Origin: Pseudomonas sp. GD03919
GTDB taxonomy: Bacteria; Pseudomonadota; Gammaproteobacteria; Pseudomonadales; Pseudomonadaceae
Direction: 5' to 3'
Length of the DNA: 64,000 bases
NCBI RefSeq assembly: GCF_029814935.1
Contig: NZ_CP104582.1
Coordinates: 3,534,001 to 3,598,000 of the forward strand
Below are positions 15,899 through 24,749 of the stretch, piece by piece; positions within the stretch are counted from its first letter, which is position 1; each line of letters begins with the position of its first letter. Position numbers and translations under genes: made by a program. Below the pieces are notes generated by a model. The model was not told where the DNA came from, made no database searches, and saw nothing but the letters and a program-made list of their open reading frames with translations.

Positions 15899-16597
15899 AT
15901 GAGCGGACTCGACAAACGCGTCGGCAGCTACGCAGAAGCCCTGGACGGCCTGCAGGACGGTATGACCGTACTGGCCGGCGGTTTCGGCCTGTGCGGCATC
16001 CCCGAGAACCTGATCGCCGAGATCCGCCGCCGTGGCGTGCGCGATCTGACCGTGGTGTCCAACAACTGCGGCGTCGACGGTTTCGGCCTCGGCGTGCTGC
16101 TGGAAGACCGGCAGATCCGCAAGATGATCGCCTCCTATGTCGGCGAGAACGCCCTGTTCGAGCAGCAACTGCTCTCCGGCGAGCTGGAAGTCGAACTAAC
16201 CCCACAAGGCACCCTGGCCGAGAAGCTGCGCGCTGGCGGCGCCGGCATCCCCGCGTTCTTCACCGCTACCGGCTACGGCACCCCGGTCGCCGAAGGCAAG
16301 GAAGCGCGCGAGATCAATGGCCGCCACTACATCCTCGAACCGGCCATCACCGGCGACTTCGCCATCGTCAAAGGCTGGAAGGCCGACCACTTCGGTAACG
16401 TGGTCTACCGCCACACCGCGCAGAACTTCAACCCGGTGGTCGCCACCGCCGGGCGCATCACCGTGGTCGAGGTCGAAGAGATCGTCGAGCCCGGCGAACT
16501 CGACCCCACGCAGATTCACACCCCCGGCATCTACGTCGACCGGCTGATCTGCGGCAGCTTCGAGAAACGCATCGAAAAACGCACCCTGCGCGCCTGA
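15899..16597 (+). CDS. 3-oxoacid CoA-transferase subunit A (AtoD/DhcA-like)
   Basis: A 232-residue alpha subunit with the CoA-binding motif [13 protein letters not shown] and the conserved [14 protein letters not shown] and [16 protein letters not shown]. With subunit B it transfers CoA from succinyl- or acetyl-CoA to a 3-oxoacid such as acetoacetate or dehydrocarnitine. The start ATG is at 15,899 after an AGAGG-type site in CAAAAGAGGCAGCC. The gene is followed 11 bases later by subunit B. Synteny with P. aeruginosa dhcAB favours a carnitine or ketone-body role; substrate is inference. Confidence 0.88.
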   Translation: MSGLDKRVGSYAEALDGLQDGMTVLAGGFGLCGIPENLIAEIRRRGVRDLTVVSNNCGVDGFGLGVLLEDRQIRKMIASYVGENALFEQQLLSGELEVELTPQGTLAEKLRAGGAGIPAFFTATGYGTPVAEGKEAREINGRHYILEPAITGDFAIVKGWKADHFGNVVYRHTAQNFNPVVATAGRITVVEVEEIVEPGELDPTQIHTPGIYVDRLICGSFEKRIEKRTLRA

Positions 16598-16608
16598 GGA
16601 GAAAGACC

Positions 16609-17265
16609 ATGGCTCTTACCCGTGAACAAATGGCCCAGCGCGTCGCCCGCGAGCTGCAGGACGGCTTCTACGTCAACCTCGGCATTGGCATCCCCACCCT
16701 GGTAGCCAACTACGTGCCCGAGGGCATGGCCGTGATGCTGCAGTCGGAGAACGGCCTGCTCGGCATGGGCGCCTTCCCCACCGAAGAGGAAGTGGACGCC
16801 GACATGATCAACGCCGGCAAGCAGACCGTCACCGCGATCAAGGGCGCGGCGATTTTCGACTCGTCGCAGTCCTTCGCCATGATCCGTGGCGGTCACGTCG
16901 ACCTGACCGTACTCGGCGCCTTCGAGGTGGATGTACGCGGCAACATCGCCTCATGGATGATCCCCGGCAAGCTGGTCAAGGGCATGGGCGGCGCCATGGA
17001 TCTGGTGGCCGGTGCCGACAACATCATCGTCACCATGACCCACGCCTCGAAGGATGGCGAGTCCAAGCTGCTGGAGCATTGCAGCCTGCCGCTGACCGGC
17101 TCAGGCTGCATTCGCAAGGTGCTGACCGACCTGGCCTACCTGGAGATCGAAGACAACGCCTTCGTCCTGCGCGAACGCGCACCGGGTGTGAGCGTCGAGG
17201 AAATCGTCGCCAAGACCGCCGGCAAGCTGATCGTTCCCGAACACGTACCGGAAATGCAGTTCTAG
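16609..17265 (+). CDS. 3-oxoacid CoA-transferase subunit B (AtoA/DhcB-like)
   Basis: A 218-residue beta subunit with the catalytic-Glu motif SENGLLGMG, plus [14 protein letters not shown] and [20 protein letters not shown]. The Glu of SENG forms the glutamyl-CoA thioester intermediate in this enzyme class. GAGGAGAAAGACC precedes the ATG. It forms a heteromer with the upstream subunit, and the length matches the family. A gap of 137 bases with a weak hairpin (17,285-17,305) separates it from the thiolase gene. Confidence 0.9.
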   Translation: MALTREQMAQRVARELQDGFYVNLGIGIPTLVANYVPEGMAVMLQSENGLLGMGAFPTEEEVDADMINAGKQTVTAIKGAAIFDSSQSFAMIRGGHVDLTVLGAFEVDVRGNIASWMIPGKLVKGMGGAMDLVAGADNIIVTMTHASKDGESKLLEHCSLPLTGSGCIRKVLTDLAYLEIEDNAFVLRERAPGVSVEEIVAKTAGKLIVPEHVPEMQF

Positions 17266-17346
17266 GTTGTCTACCGCCCTGCAGAACGCCACCACGCCTG
17301 GCGTTTTGCGGGGTGTTTTTATTTGGTGTTATCTGCTGCACTCCCT

Positions 17347-17370
17347 GTAGGAGCGGATTCATCCGCGAAG
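17347..17370. repeat. Single REP-type hairpin (GTAGGAGCGGATTCATCCGCG)
   Basis: GTAGGAGCGGATTCATCCGC with a short self-complementary core lies between the subunit B and thiolase genes. It is a common pseudomonad REP-type unit and may modulate operon mRNA. Confidence 0.5.
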
Positions 17371-17402
17371 CGTTCTGTCCTACCGCACCCAGAGGATTTC
17401 CC

Positions 17403-18581
17403 ATGCAAGACGTCGTCATCGTCGCCGCCACCCGCACCGCCATCGGCAGCTTCCAGGGCAGCCTGGCCGATATTCCCGCGCCGGAACTCGGCGCCATAGT
17501 CATCAAGCGCCTGCTGGAGCAGACCGGCCTCGACGCTGCCCAGGTCGATGAAGTCATTCTCGGCCAGGTACTCACTGCAGGCAGCGGTCAGAACCCCGCA
17601 CGCCAGGCCGCCATTCGTGCCGGCCTGCCCCATGCCGTACCGGCCATGACCCTGAACAAGGTCTGTGGTTCGGGCCTCAAGGCCCTGCACCTGGCCGCCC
17701 AGGCCATCCGCTGCGGCGATGCCGACGTGATCATCGCCGGCGGCATGGAGAACATGAGCCTGGCGCCCTACGTGCTGCCGAAAGCCCGCACGGGCCTGCG
17801 CATGGGCCACGCGCAGATGCTCGACAGCATGATCGTCGACGGCCTGTGGGACGCCTTCAACGACTACCACATGGGCATCACTGCCGAGAATCTGGTGGAG
17901 AAATACGGCATCAGCCGTGAAGCCCAGGACGCCTTCGCCGCTGCTTCGCAACAGAAAGCCGTGGCGGCCATCGAGGCCGGTCGCTTCGATGCCGAGATCA
18001 CCCCGGTGCTGATCCCGCAGCGCAAGGGCGACCCCATCGCCTTCGCCCGTGACGAGCAGCCACGCGCCGGCACCACCGCCGAATCCCTGGCCAAGCTGAA
18101 GCCGGCGTTCAAGAAGGACGGCAGCGTCACCGCCGGCAACGCCTCCAGCCTCAACGACGGCGCCGCTGCCGTGCTGCTAATGAGCGCGAGCAAGGCGCAA
18201 GCGCTCGGTCTGCCGGTGCTGGCGAAGATTGCCGGCTACGCCAATGCCGGCGTCGACCCAGCGATCATGGGTATCGCCCCGGTGTCGGCCACCCGTCGCT
18301 GCCTGGACAAGGCCGGCTGGAGCCTGGCCGACCTGGACCTGATCGAAGCCAACGAAGCCTTCGCCGCCCAGGCGCTGTCGGTGGGCCAGGAGCTGGGTTG
18401 GGATGCTGAGAAGGTCAACGTCAACGGCGGTGCCATCGCCCTCGGCCACCCCATCGGCGCCTCGGGCTGCCGCGTGCTGGTGACCCTGCTGCACGAGATG
18501 ATCCGCCGCGATGCCAAGAAGGGGCTGGCGACCCTGTGCATCGGTGGCGGCCAGGGCGTGGCACTGGCCATCGAGCGTTGA
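17403..18581 (+). CDS. atoB: Acetyl-CoA C-acetyltransferase (thiolase II)
   Basis: A 392-residue biosynthetic-type thiolase starting [20 protein letters not shown]. The acylated Cys is in [16 protein letters not shown], the second active-site elements are [16 protein letters not shown] (His) and CIGGGQGVA (Cys). It cleaves acetoacetyl-CoA made by the upstream CoA-transferase into two acetyl-CoA, completing short-chain ketoacid use. The ATG follows AGAGGATTTCCC. A long perfect palindrome downstream probably ends the transcript before the broken transporter gene. Confidence 0.92.
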   Translation: MQDVVIVAATRTAIGSFQGSLADIPAPELGAIVIKRLLEQTGLDAAQVDEVILGQVLTAGSGQNPARQAAIRAGLPHAVPAMTLNKVCGSGLKALHLAAQAIRCGDADVIIAGGMENMSLAPYVLPKARTGLRMGHAQMLDSMIVDGLWDAFNDYHMGITAENLVEKYGISREAQDAFAAASQQKAVAAIEAGRFDAEITPVLIPQRKGDPIAFARDEQPRAGTTAESLAKLKPAFKKDGSVTAGNASSLNDGAAAVLLMSASKAQALGLPVLAKIAGYANAGVDPAIMGIAPVSATRRCLDKAGWSLADLDLIEANEAFAAQALSVGQELGWDAEKVNVNGGAIALGHPIGASGCRVLVTLLHEMIRRDAKKGLATLCIGGGQGVALAIER

Positions 18582-18598
18582 CCCGTAGGGGGGATCGG

Positions 18599-18635
18599 GC
18601 CTTATCGATCCACCGCCTTGGTGGATCGATAAGGC
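18599..18635. terminator. Perfect 16-bp palindrome after atoB
   Basis: GCCTTATCGATCCACC, loop GCCTT, GGTGGATCGATAAGGC: a hairpin with 16 perfectly paired bases starting 18 bases after the stop. There is no U-rich tract, so it may act as an mRNA-stabilising structure or protein site rather than a classical terminator. Confidence 0.6.
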
Positions 18636-18653
18636 ACATCCGCCCATAACACC

Positions 18654-18713
18654 GTAGCCCGGATGGAATCCGGGGAAACCTGACATGGATCTCCCGGATT
18701 GCATCCGGGCTAC
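18654..18713. repeat. REP pair (GTAGCCCGGAT / ATCCGGGCTAC)
   Basis: Two facing REP units, GTAGCCCGGATGGAATCCGGG and its inverse CCCGGATTGCATCCGGGCTAC, make a BIME-like pair. The same unit recurs at 22,177, 27,394, 31,497 and 46,535. Confidence 0.75.
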
Positions 18714-18863
18714 GCAAACAGATCGGTCTCGGCCGAGCTTCGTCATATCCACTGCAACACCCAGGCGTAGCCAACTCTGAATGCCTGGTTAAAGCCCTTA
18801 CACAACCATAAAAAAGAGGCATCCCCCTAATGTCTGTCAGTTAAGCGTCGACGCTGCCAATGG

Positions 18864-18936
18864 GTAGGAGCGGCGCCCCGCCGCGAACCAGGGCGATACG
18901 CGATTGAAAAGCTTCGCCCCGGGGCGGGGCTCCTAC
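18864..18936. repeat. REP-type pair (GTAGGAGCGGCG / GGGGCTCCTAC)
   Basis: GTAGGAGCGGCGCCCCGCCGC and the facing CGGGGCGGGGCTCCTAC form a long stem-loop between the thiolase and atoE genes. This is the second REP class of the window. Confidence 0.65.
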
Positions 18937-18985
18937 GAAAGACCGCTTTGGCAAGCTTATCTGATCGGCATTGGGCATCACCCCC

Positions 18986-20327
18986 ATGTTCAACACCCTA
19001 ACCCGCATGAGCGTGAGCCTGGTACAGAAGTACCTGCCCTCACCCTTCGTGTTCTCCGCCTTGCTAACCCTGGGCGTACTGCTCGCCGGCATCCTCTCCA
19101 CCGGTCAGTCCCTACCGGCCATGGTGCAACACTGGAGCGGCGGTTTCTGGACGCTGCTCGGTTTTGCCATGCAGATGGCGCTGATTTTCGTCACCGGCCA
19201 TGCCCTGGCCAGCGCACCGATCATCAACCGCCAACTCGACCGTCTGGCAGGCATGGCGCGCACACCGGGCCAGGCCATCATCATGGTCACCCTGGTGGCA
19301 CTGGTCGGCTGCTGGGTCAACTGGGGTTTTGGCCTGGTGATCGGCGCGGTGTTCGCCCGCGCCCTGGCACGCAAGGTCGATGGTGTCGACTACCCGCTGC
19401 TGGTGGCCTCGGCCTACTCGGGCTTCCTGGTCTGGCACGGCGGTCTGGCCGGCTCGATTCCGCTGTCGATGGCCTCCGGCGCCCGGACCTGGCACGCATC
19501 ACTGCAGGCGTACTGACCGAGCCCGTGAGTATCAGCGAGACCCTGTTCAGCACCCTGAACATGACCATCGTGGCGCTGCTGTTCATCGGCCTGCCGCTGC
19601 TCAACCGCGCCATGCATCCGCGCCAGGGTGCCAAGGTGGCCGACGCCGCAAAGCTGGTGGAGTCACGCGCCGAACTGCCGGCCCGTGAAACTCCGGCACA
19701 GCGCCTGGACGATAGCCGTATCCTTGGTCTGGCACTGGTGGCGATGGCGGGTATCTATCTGTTCAACCACTTCGCCACCAAGGGCTTCGTCCTTGGTCTG
19801 GACGTGGTCATCGCCATCTTCCTGTTCAGCGGCCTGCTGATGCACGGCACCCCGGAGCGCTACATGCGCGCGGTGGACGAGAGCGTGCGCGGCATCGGCG
19901 GCATCGTCCTGCTGATCCCCTTCTACGCCGGGATCATGGGCATGATGATGGGTGCCAACGCCGATGGAATCTCCCTCGGCCGGCAGATCACCGAGGCGTT
20001 CATTTCCTGGTCATCGGCCGACACCTTCCCGCTGCTGGCCTTCCTCAGCGCTGGCGTGGTCAACGTGTTCGTGCCGTCCGGTGGTGGCCAGTGGGCCGTG
20101 CAAGGGCCGATCATGCTGCCAGCCGCGCAGGCCCTGGGCGTTTCGCCGACCGTCACCGCCATGGCCATTGCCTGGGGTGACGCCTAGACCAACATGATCC
20201 AGCCGTTCTGGGCACTGCCGCTGCTCGGCATCGTTGGCCTCGGCGCCCGCGACATCATGGGCTACTGCCTGATCATGCTGCTGTACTCGGGCATCGTCAT
20301 CAGTGGTGCGTTCTACTTCCTCGGCTA
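18986..20327 (+). pseudogene. atoE: Short-chain fatty acid transporter AtoE, broken twice
   Basis: The frame starts MFNTLTRMSVSLVQKYLPSP and runs through several membrane helices to PLSMASGA, then loses frame at about 19,481 where one G appears deleted (SGGPDLARITAG expected). It continues in the next frame (ARITAGVLTEPVSISETLFS ... MAIAWGDA) to an in-frame TAG at 20,185-20,187, where relatives have Trp (WGDAWTNMIQPFW). The C-terminus TNMIQPFWALPLLGIVGLGA is intact to 20,327. Without both lesions it is a full-length AtoE-type permease, the expected transport partner of the operon. Confidence 0.9.
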
Positions 20328-20335
20328 AAGGCCAT

Positions 20336-20365
20336 CAGGCCCGCTCAGCGTTCCGAGCGGGCCTG
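20336..20365. terminator. Bidirectional terminator between atoE and clsB
   Basis: AGGCCCGCTC-N8-GAGCGGGCCT hairpin lies between the convergent atoE remnant and clsB, followed by TGTCTC. Ten perfect pairs make a strong candidate. Confidence 0.75.
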
Positions 20366-20367
20366 TC

Positions 20368-21522
20368 TCAACGCCAGCGGTCCAGCACATTCACCGCCAG
20401 GCGATCCAGCCAGCCCCACAGCCGCTGCTGCGCACGGCGCCACCAGGGGCGCCGGTGCCAGTCTTGCAGGGTCACTTCGTGGCTCAAGTGGAAATCCTCG
20501 ATGAAACTGCTCGCCACCGCCTGAGTGAATGCGGGGTCGAGCGCCTCGACGTTGGCGTCGAGGTTGAAGCGCAGGTTCCAGTGGTCGAAGTTGCAGGAGC
20601 CAACGCTGACCCAGTCGTCCACCAGCACCATTTTCAGGTGTAAGAAGCGCGGTTGGTATTCGAAGATGCGCACGCCCGCCCTGAGCAGTTTTGGGTAGTA
20701 GCGCTGGCCGGCAAAACGTACCGGCGGATGGTCGGTGTGGCGCCCGGCCAGCAGCAGGCGCACTTCGACGCCACGGGCTGCGGCGCGTCGCAGGGCGCGA
20801 CGGATTTTCCAAGTGGGCAGGAAGTAAGGCGTGGCCAGCCATACGCGTTGCCTGGCGCCCTTGAGCGCGCGCAGCAGGGACAGCAGGATATCGCGATGCT
20901 GCGCTGCATCGGCATAGGCCACACGCCCCAGCCCCACACCGGCAGGCGGACACTCAGGCAGGTTCAGCGCAATCGGCTGATGATTCGGGCGCCAGAAAAA
21001 ACGCGTATGCCAGAGTTGCTCGAATAACTGCTGCCAGTCGCCGACCAGTGGCCCCTCGATTTCCACCATGACCTCATGCCAGGGGCTGCGAGCCTCATCC
21101 GGCTGCCAGAACTCGTCGGTAGAGCCGGTGCCACCGACGTACGCCAGGCGCTGGTCCACCAGCAGCAGCTTGCGGTGATCACGGTGGAAGTTGCGCAAGC
21201 CGCGCCGCCAGCGTACCGGGTTGTACCAACGCAACTGCACGCCGGCAGCCTGCAGACGCTCGCGTAACAGGCTGCTCAGCCCCGCCGCACCGTAGGCATC
21301 GAACAGGCCGCGCACGGCCACGCCACGCGCGGCGGCTCGGCACAGGGCATCGGCCAGTCGCTCGCTGCAACGGCCATCCTCGATCAGGTAGAGCTCGACT
21401 TCCACCTGTTGCCGGGCAGCATCGATACTCGCCAGCATGCGCGGGAAGAAGGTTTGCCCATCCAGCAGCAGTTCGAAGCGATTAGCGCCGCGCCAGGGAA
21501 AGATCCGCCCGCGCGCACGCAT
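20368..21522 (-). CDS. clsB: Cardiolipin synthase B-type phospholipase D family protein
   Basis: A 384-residue protein with two HKD-type motifs: FHRDHRKLLLVDQRLAYVGG in the first half and LHLKMVLVDDWVSVGSCNFD in the second. Between them lies LATPYFLPTWKIRRAL. This matches ClsB/YbhO-type enzymes that make cardiolipin from phosphatidylglycerol and a second phospholipid at the inner membrane. The ATG at 21,522 (MRARGRIF) is chosen; a TTG six bases earlier overlaps the upstream stop. It starts just after the stop of the yceI-like gene, implying co-transcription. Confidence 0.88.
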   Translation of the reverse strand: MRARGRIFPWRGANRFELLLDGQTFFPRMLASIDAARQQVEVELYLIEDGRCSERLADALCRAAARGVAVRGLFDAYGAAGLSSLLRERLQAAGVQLRWYNPVRWRRGLRNFHRDHRKLLLVDQRLAYVGGTGSTDEFWQPDEARSPWHEVMVEIEGPLVGDWQQLFEQLWHTRFFWRPNHQPIALNLPECPPAGVGLGRVAYADAAQHRDILLSLLRALKGARQRVWLATPYFLPTWKIRRALRRAAARGVEVRLLLAGRHTDHPPVRFAGQRYYPKLLRAGVRIFEYQPRFLHLKMVLVDDWVSVGSCNFDHWNLRFNLDANVEALDPAFTQAVASSFIEDFHLSHEVTLQDWHRRPWWRRAQQRLWGWLDRLAVNVLDRWR

Positions 21523-21524
21523 GC

Positions 21525-22097
21525 TCAACGCGCCGTGAAGATCAGCACGGCGCCCACCGGCACCGACAGGCTGATGGCCGGCAGATCGGCGAGCTTGCGC
21601 AGCGCTTCGATAGCGCTGGCCAGGGCGAAGTCTTCAGCGTGCAGCACCAGCGGCGCCAGGGTCACCACCTGAAAGCGCCGGTCATCCAGGCGCGTGACCA
21701 GCAACTCGCTGTGCAGCTCGCGACTGCGCTCGTTGAGGGTCAGTTGCAGGGGCAGGCGTAGCTCCAGTTGGGCACCGGGCGCCAGGTCGGTGAATTGCGC
21801 CAGGTTGACCTGGGCACTGATGCGCGCCTCGGGCAAACGCGCGGTGTCGAACAGCATGGCGCGCAGGCGCTCGTCACGCAGCGCGATACCGGTGCTCACG
21901 GAGTCCAGGTCGACGCGCAGACGCGCGCGGCCATCGGCGGCGATCTGCCCGTGCAGGGTGAGAAAGCGGTGCACCTCCGACTGACTGCCGGAGTGGGTGG
22001 AAATGAACGACAGCCGCGAAGACTCGTTGTCCAGGTACCAGTCGGCGTGGACGGGCAAGACTACAGCCAGCAGCAGAGCAAGAAGCGAACGGCGCAT
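21525..22097 (-). CDS. YceI-family periplasmic protein
   Basis: A 190-residue protein with a signal peptide MRRSLLALLLAVVLPVHADW and a YceI beta-barrel-like domain: WYLDNESSRLSFISTHSGSQ, VDLDSVSTGIALRDERLRAM, then LFDTARLPEA. YceI proteins bind isoprenoid or amphipathic ligands in the periplasm. The ATG at 22,097 is chosen because it gives the signal peptide; the longer frame runs through a REP element. It overlaps functionally with clsB downstream in the same transcript. Confidence 0.85.
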   Translation of the reverse strand: MRRSLLALLLAVVLPVHADWYLDNESSRLSFISTHSGSQSEVHRFLTLHGQIAADGRARLRVDLDSVSTGIALRDERLRAMLFDTARLPEARISAQVNLAQFTDLAPGAQLELRLPLQLTLNERSRELHSELLVTRLDDRRFQVVTLAPLVLHAEDFALASAIEALRKLADLPAISLSVPVGAVLIFTAR

Positions 22098-22176
22098 AAG
22101 AACTCGAAGAACGGATGACCAGGCGGCAACGATAGTCTCCGTGGCCAGCGTTGCAAAGCCCGGTACCTCCTCACTC

Positions 22177-22233
22177 GTAGCCCGAAATCCGGGGCATGGT
22201 GGTAAAACACTCCCGGATTTCATCCGGACTACG
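22177..22233. repeat. REP pair (GTAGCCCGAAATCCGGGG / CGGATTTCATCCGGACTACG)
   Basis: Two facing, slightly degenerate REP units of the GTAGCCCGGAT class lie between the yceI-like gene and the 106-residue gene. Confidence 0.65.
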
Positions 22234-22235
22234 AC

Positions 22236-22556
22236 TTAGTCATTCGGCAATAGCTGGCAGCCCTGCCGCTCGCCCAGCCAGACAGCGCTGTGAGTACGTC
22301 CCAGCCCGCTGGCGGTCACGCGCTTGGCACGCTCGTCATCGAGCAGGCTGCTGATCGGCACGTACTGCTGCACATAGCCTTCGCAATAGGCTGCCGGATA
22401 AGCGCTGACATAACGGCAGGAGCAATATTCCTTGGCCGTGTAGGCGCCGATGATGTCCGGAAACGCCGCCAGATGCGCACGGTTCGGCCAGGCCCAGGCC
22501 AGCAGCAGAATCAGCAGCAGCGCCAATACGCTGAGCAACGGGTGACGACGAATCAT
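22236..22556 (-). CDS. Small membrane-anchored hypothetical protein
   Basis: A 106-residue protein with an N-terminal signal anchor (LLSVLALLLILLLAWAWPNR) and a short periplasmic domain with four or five Cys residues (KEYCSCRYVSAYPAAYCEGY, CQLLPND). The Cys pattern suggests disulphides in the periplasm. Its start overlaps the stop of the serine hydrolase gene by four bases (ATGA), so the two are translationally coupled and probably act together. I do not recognise the family. Confidence 0.7.
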   Translation of the reverse strand: MIRRHPLLSVLALLLILLLAWAWPNRAHLAAFPDIIGAYTAKEYCSCRYVSAYPAAYCEGYVQQYVPISSLLDDERAKRVTASGLGRTHSAVWLGERQGCQLLPND

Positions 22557-23671
22557 GGCTGCACCTCCGCGGCGAACGCCGCACGCACGCGCTTGAGCAA
22601 TTCGTTGTGCTGGAAGCTGCCATCACGGTCATCGGCGTAGCGCACCACCACCAGCTTCTCCTGCGGCATCACGTACAGGCCCTGCCCCCAATGTCCCAGC
22701 GCGGCGATGGTGTCGGCCGGTGCATCCGGCCAGGGCCGCGTGCTGCCGGGCAGCTCGACATTGAGCCACCAGTGCCCGCCGGGTACGGCATCGCCCGGTT
22801 TGGCCAACTGCGGCTGGTAACCGGCAAACGGCGTGGAGACGAACTCGACCCAGGCAGCGGGCAGCAACTGGCGCTGCTGCCAACGGCCGCCGCGCTGAAT
22901 CAGCAGGCCGACACGGGCCAGGTCACGGGCGCTCAGGTAGGCATAGGATGAAGCGATAAAGGTGCCACTGGCATCGCGCTCGAGGGTTGCGCTGGTGATG
23001 CCCAGCGGCTCGAACAGTGCAGTCCAGGGATAGTCGGCATAGGCCTGCTCGCCGACCATGCCACGCAACGCAGCCGCCAGCACATTGCTGTCGCCACTGG
23101 AGTAACGAAAGCGCGTACCGGGTGCAGCGCCGGCCGCATGTGCAGCCGTGAAGGCAGCCATATCGGCGCGGCCTCGGGTGTAGAGCATGGCCACCACCGA
23201 GGACTTCAGCGGCGCGTACTCGTAATCCTCCTGCCAGTCCAGACCCGAGGCCCAGTTGAGCAGGTGGCCGATCTTGATCTGCGGGTGCTCGGCCATCGCC
23301 GGGTAGTACTGTGCGGCTGGCGCGTCGAGTTTGAAGCGCCCTTCGCCGTAGGACACACCAAGGAGGGTGGCAAGCAGACTCTTGGCCATCGACCAGGTCA
23401 GGTGCGCGGTCTGCGCCGTGGTCGGTTCGGCGTAGTGTTCGTAGACGACCTGGCCATCGCGGATCACCAGCAGGGCATCGGTGCGCACACCCGTGCGTTC
23501 GTCGTTGTCGCGCGCGGGGAAGGCATACCGTTCGAGTTCGGCCAGCGCGACGCTCTCGGCGCGGGGCAGGCTCTGCCAGTCGGGCTGCGGCCAGTATTCC
23601 GCTCGGGCGGTGCTGGCGAGCAGGCTGAGACCGAGCGCCAGGCTCAGTCGACGAAAAGAAGGAGTGAGCAT
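22553..23671 (-). CDS. Exported serine hydrolase, beta-lactamase class C fold
   Basis: A 372-residue protein with a signal peptide (SFRRLSLALGLSLLASTARA), the SxxK catalytic motif in LTWSMAKSLLATLLGV, a YSS motif in FRYSSGDSNVLAAALRGM and the third-box-like GHWGQGLYV. The family includes esterases and D-aminopeptidases as well as beta-lactamases. Lack of a KTG box and presence of HxG argue for an esterase or peptidase role rather than AmpC. It is the first gene of a pair with the 106-residue membrane protein. Confidence 0.82.
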   Translation of the reverse strand: MLTPSFRRLSLALGLSLLASTARAEYWPQPDWQSLPRAESVALAELERYAFPARDNDERTGVRTDALLVIRDGQVVYEHYAEPTTAQTAHLTWSMAKSLLATLLGVSYGEGRFKLDAPAAQYYPAMAEHPQIKIGHLLNWASGLDWQEDYEYAPLKSSVVAMLYTRGRADMAAFTAAHAAGAAPGTRFRYSSGDSNVLAAALRGMVGEQAYADYPWTALFEPLGITSATLERDASGTFIASSYAYLSARDLARVGLLIQRGGRWQQRQLLPAAWVEFVSTPFAGYQPQLAKPGDAVPGGHWWLNVELPGSTRPWPDAPADTIAALGHWGQGLYVMPQEKLVVVRYADDRDGSFQHNELLKRVRAAFAAEVQP

Positions 23672-23754
23672 GATGGGCCTCTGTTAATGACCGAGGCGCA
23701 CCCTAGCACGGCCATGATGACCGCTTGAAGCGACGAAACGGCCATCTGCCATCT

Positions 23755-24540
23755 TCATTTGGGCAGTTGGTAATCCTCCGGCCCCATCAGGTCGAGCCCA
23801 CACTCCAGGTTCTCGATCCAGTAGAGGAAGGCGCTGATCATCTCCGGGCCAACGAAGGGCCGGCCGTGCTGCGGCACGATCATTTCCACATCCATCTGCC
23901 GCACCATCGCCGCCCACAGGCGACAGGCCTTGTTGCCGGCCATGTAGCGACGATGGAAACCTTCCATGTTGGGCACGTGATTGACGAAGTCACGCACCGG
24001 CGAGGCGTCATCGACCAGCGAGGCGCCCATGTCACCGGAGAACAGAATCTTGCTCACCGGGTCATAGACCTGGAAGTTGCCGACCGAGTGCAGAAAGTGC
24101 GCGGGGACCGCCTTGAGCGTGCATTTGCCCAACGGGATGCTCTGGCCGCGATCAGGCAGCGCGATGATGCGGTCATAGGTATTGATGCCACGGCTCAACG
24201 CCAGGTAATTGGCCGTCAGGTGCGGCAAAAAACGCGCCCACAGTTTCGAGCAGATCACCCGCGCGCGGGTGTGCAGCAGCCACTTGTCCAGCGAGGCAAT
24301 GATGTCCGGGTCCTGGTGCGAGGCGAAGATATAGGTCAGATCCTGCACCGGAATATGCTTGGACAGCTCCAGCGACAGCGGCGTATAGGTCAGGTCACCG
24401 CCGGGGTCGAGCAGCAGATACTGTTCGTTGTCGGTGATCAGGAACTGGTTGGATTGCACGCCCTCGCCGCTGACCAGGTCATCGAACATCAGGCATTGGT
24501 GGCTGCCGTTATCGAACAGCACGATGGGCTCGCGGCGCAT
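23755..24540 (-). CDS. Metallo-beta-lactamase-fold protein (flavodiiron/ODP-like)
   Basis: A 261-residue MBL-fold protein. Metal-site features include FASHQDPDIIASLDKWL, HFLHSVGNFQVYDP, ILFSGDMGASLVDD and IVPQHGRPF. HxDPD with an SGD and PQHG pattern is like the ODP/flavodiiron proteins that hold a di-iron centre and bind oxygen or nitric oxide, but the flavodoxin domain is missing. The ATG at 24,540 (MRREPIVLFDNGSH) gives the right family start; the upstream extension enters a mobile repeat. It is probably a single-gene transcript. Confidence 0.8.
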   Translation of the reverse strand: MRREPIVLFDNGSHQCLMFDDLVSGEGVQSNQFLITDNEQYLLLDPGGDLTYTPLSLELSKHIPVQDLTYIFASHQDPDIIASLDKWLLHTRARVICSKLWARFLPHLTANYLALSRGINTYDRIIALPDRGQSIPLGKCTLKAVPAHFLHSVGNFQVYDPVSKILFSGDMGASLVDDASPVRDFVNHVPNMEGFHRRYMAGNKACRLWAAMVRQMDVEMIVPQHGRPFVGPEMISAFLYWIENLECGLDLMGPEDYQLPK

Positions 24541-24551
24541 GGAAACCTCGT

Positions 24552-24696
24552 TAGCAGGCCTTTGAAAAACGTAGGCGAGGCAGGCAAGACAAGGCAAAAA
24601 CGGCCGAAAAGCGCAGTTTACGTGCTGTAAATGAGCATTTTGAGGCCGTTTTTAACGCAGTATTGCCAACGCAGGTAGTTTTTCAACAGCCTGCTA
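24552..24696. mobile_element. MITE-like element, TAGCAGGC...GCCTGCTA (copy 1)
   Basis: A 145-base non-coding element with terminal inverted repeats TAGCAGGCctTTGAAAAACG and CTACCTGC-side GTTTTTCAACAGCCTGCTA. The interior carries GTTTACGTGCTGTAAATGAG. Copy 2, in inverted orientation, lies at 33,656-33,832. The end sequence matches that next to the IS1182-type transposase fragment at 11,220, so an IS1182-family transposase is the likely mobiliser. Confidence 0.65.
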
Positions 24697-24749
24697 GTGA
24701 ATCGCGAGGCAACCTTATGCGCACCGCCGCCAGCCGTTACTGATATGGA

